Shown in pieces: positions 5,081-6,454 of a DNA stretch of 6,454 nt. Location: positions 1 to 6,454 of the forward strand of contig CAMVIC010000092.1 of the NCBI GenBank assembly GCA_947167435.1. The letters are read 5' to 3'. Position numbers and translations under genes: made by a program. The stretch's first letter is position 1. Every line of letters starts with the position of its first letter. Below the pieces are notes generated by a model. The model was not told where the DNA came from and did no database searches. It worked only from the letters and a program-made list of their open reading frames with translations. This DNA comes from an uncultured Clostridia bacterium. GTDB taxonomy: Bacteria; Bacillota_A; Clostridia; Oscillospirales; Oscillospiraceae.

Positions 5081-6454
5081 ATGGGTTGGTTTGACGAACA
5101 GATCCGTCAGAGAAAGCTGTCGGATCAGGAAATCTTTGAAGATTCCATTTTTCGTATGGCCTCCGTGGTGCTGGGAAAACAGCGGGCAGGGGTTCTGCGC
5201 GACGAGCGCATTGCCACAAAGGCGGCCATCGACGATATTCTGAAGTATTACCATTATAAAAGCGCGGAAATCCCGGAAAGCGTCCGCAGCCTGGACGAGC
5301 AGCTGGAGTTCTGCCTGCGGCCCCACGGCCTGATGCGGCGGAACGTAAAGCTGGAAAAGGGCTGGTACCGGGACGCCTTCGGGCCCGTGCTGGCTTTCCG
5401 CAAAGAGGACGGCGCGGCCGTGGCCCTGCTGCCCAAGCGCTTTGGCGGCTATTGGTTCCTGGACCCGGACACCGGGGAGAAGACTGCGGTCAACCTGCAG
5501 ACGGCCGAGCTCTTTGATGCCGAGGCCATCTGCTTCTACCGGCCGCTGCCCCTGCGGCAGCTGGGAATTCCGGACCTGATTGTGTATCTGAAGGACTGCC
5601 TGAGTACCGGTGATTACGTTGCCATCGTGCTGCTGACGCTGCTGCCCATCCTGTGCGGCCTTCTGCTGACCAATATCACCCGCGCCCTCACCGGCTTCGT
5701 GCTGGAAAGCGGCAGCCTGTCTCTGCTGTGGGGGACGGCGGTGTTCATGATTTCGACCATTGTTTCCTCCCAGCTGATCGGCGTGGTCAAGGAACTGATG
5801 ATGAACCGGGTGGAGCTGAAAACCTCCCTGTCCACCGAGGCGGCCATGATGATGCGCGTCATGAACATGCCGGCAAACTTCTTCCGGCAGTTTTCCTCCG
5901 GCGAGCTCTCCAGCCGCTACAGCGCGGTAAACCATCTGTGCGAGCTGCTGCTCAACAGCGTGTTCTCCACGGGACTGAGCTCTCTGCTCTCCCTGCTGTA
6001 CATCACGCAGATCTTCCGCTATGCCCCGGCACTGGTCGGTCCTGCGCTGCTGCTGATTCTGGCCACCGTGCTGGTCAGCGTGGTCTCGGTTCTGACCCAG
6101 ATGAAGATCAGCCGGGAGATCATGGAAAAGGGAGCCAAGCAGAACGGCCTGAACTTCGCGCTGATCACCGGCGTGCAGAAGATCAAGCTGGCAGGCGCGG
6201 AAAAGCGGGCTTTCGCCAAGTGGGCCAGCGCCTATTCCGAGGCGGTGGAGCCCAGCTACAATCCGCCGCTGCTGATCAAGGCAAACGCCGCCATCAACAG
6301 CGCCATCTCCCTGGTGGGGACCATTGTGCTCTACTATCTGGCGGTGCAGACCCGGGTCAGCCCTTCGGAGTATATCGCCTTCAATACGGCTTTTGGCTCC
6401 GTGACGGCGGCCTTCGCCTCCCTGACGGGCGTTGCCCTGTCCGTGGCGCGCATC
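5081..6454 (+). CDS. NHLM/NHLP-type export ABC transporter, permease/ATP-binding subunit without peptidase (3' end missing)
   Basis: The first 458 codons are in the window with no stop. The ATPase domain lies beyond the right edge. Residues 1-175 form a soluble extension with no Cys-His-Asp peptidase motifs. It includes a segment VALLPKRFGGYWFLDPDTG and ends near AEAICFYRPLPLRQLG, a layout I associate with the second NHLM ABC subunit. Membrane segments follow at about 178-200, 213-237, 287-338 (a helical pair), 401-424 and 431-458. The motif ALITGVQKIKLAGAEKRAFAKWA, before the fifth helix, corresponds to the intracellular coupling region of ABC exporters. The peptidase-bearing subunit has the matching SGIQMVETIKASGAENGYFQKW. 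It probably forms a heterodimer with the product of 2889-5069, since the genes are 11 bases apart and each has one permease half. The family call rests on the N-terminal half only. Confidence 0.88.
   Translation, partial: MGWFDEQIRQRKLSDQEIFEDSIFRMASVVLGKQRAGVLRDERIATKAAIDDILKYYHYKSAEIPESVRSLDEQLEFCLRPHGLMRRNVKLEKGWYRDAFGPVLAFRKEDGAAVALLPKRFGGYWFLDPDTGEKTAVNLQTAELFDAEAICFYRPLPLRQLGIPDLIVYLKDCLSTGDYVAIVLLTLLPILCGLLLTNITRALTGFVLESGSLSLLWGTAVFMISTIVSSQLIGVVKELMMNRVELKTSLSTEAAMMMRVMNMPANFFRQFSSGELSSRYSAVNHLCELLLNSVFSTGLSSLLSLLYITQIFRYAPALVGPALLLILATVLVSVVSVLTQMKISREIMEKGAKQNGLNFALITGVQKIKLAGAEKRAFAKWASAYSEAVEPSYNPPLLIKANAAINSAISLVGTIVLYYLAVQTRVSPSEYIAFNTAFGSVTAAFASLTGVALSVARI

Noticed and set aside
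3567..5219. Minus-strand open frame of 550 codons opposite the peptidase transporter
   Set aside because: It is antisense to the permease and ATPase domains, which carry all expected motifs. Its His/Gly/Asp-rich translation has no recognisable domain.
5042..5935. Minus-strand open frame of 297 codons opposite the second ABC subunit
   Set aside because: It is a shadow of the true gene. Its Gln/His/Gly-rich composition is typical of antisense reading and it has no matching motifs.

Overview
The window looks like a piece of a GC-rich Clostridia genome, probably a gut Oscillospiraceae-type organism. This is inferred from Gram-positive style Shine-Dalgarno sites, sigma-A-like promoters, a SpoIIAA-type STAS protein and the particular combination of export genes; no taxonomic marker gene is present. 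The window holds a peptide/protein export locus of the NHLM (NHLP) / PCAT class.

Layout. The minus strand carries two genes. At the left edge is the N-terminal 378 codons of an AMP-forming adenylating enzyme (ANL superfamily, NRPS A-domain-like; 1-1135), with its own promoter about 115 bases upstream. Upstream of it is a 140-residue small protein (1429-1851). This protein begins with a 17-residue leader that fits the classical double-glycine export signal and continues into a 123-residue Gly/Ser/Ala-rich, beta-strand-like domain. A strong hairpin and an 18-bp tandem duplication separate the two genes. From a roughly 310-bp divergent promoter region, four plus-strand genes run to the right edge in a tight operon: a STAS-domain anti-anti-sigma-like protein (2161-2460), a very short single-pass HlyD/adaptor-like protein (2464-2880), a C39 peptidase-permease-ATPase transporter with intact catalytic residues (2889-5069), and a second transporter subunit with a non-peptidase N-terminal extension, cut by the right edge (5081-6454+).

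How it may work. Established family knowledge says that C39-containing (PCAT) transporters cut after Gly-Gly and export the released cargo, and that the NHLM system uses two ABC proteins plus a HlyD-like partner. From this and the arrangement, I infer that the 140-residue protein is the cargo. It would be cleaved after Gly17 by the protein encoded at 2889-5069 and exported by the two ABC subunits with the short membrane adaptor. The STAS protein suggests control by a partner-switching (kinase/phosphatase) module that is not in the window. The adenylating enzyme suggests an acyl or amino-acyl activation step, whose carrier protein and acceptor are also outside the window; its link to the cargo is unproven.

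Most worth a second look: the large non-lantibiotic-looking cargo with a short GG leader, the adenylation enzyme that lacks the usual A4 aspartate, the stripped-down adaptor, and the in-frame TAA-GCC-ATG junction between the STAS and adaptor genes.
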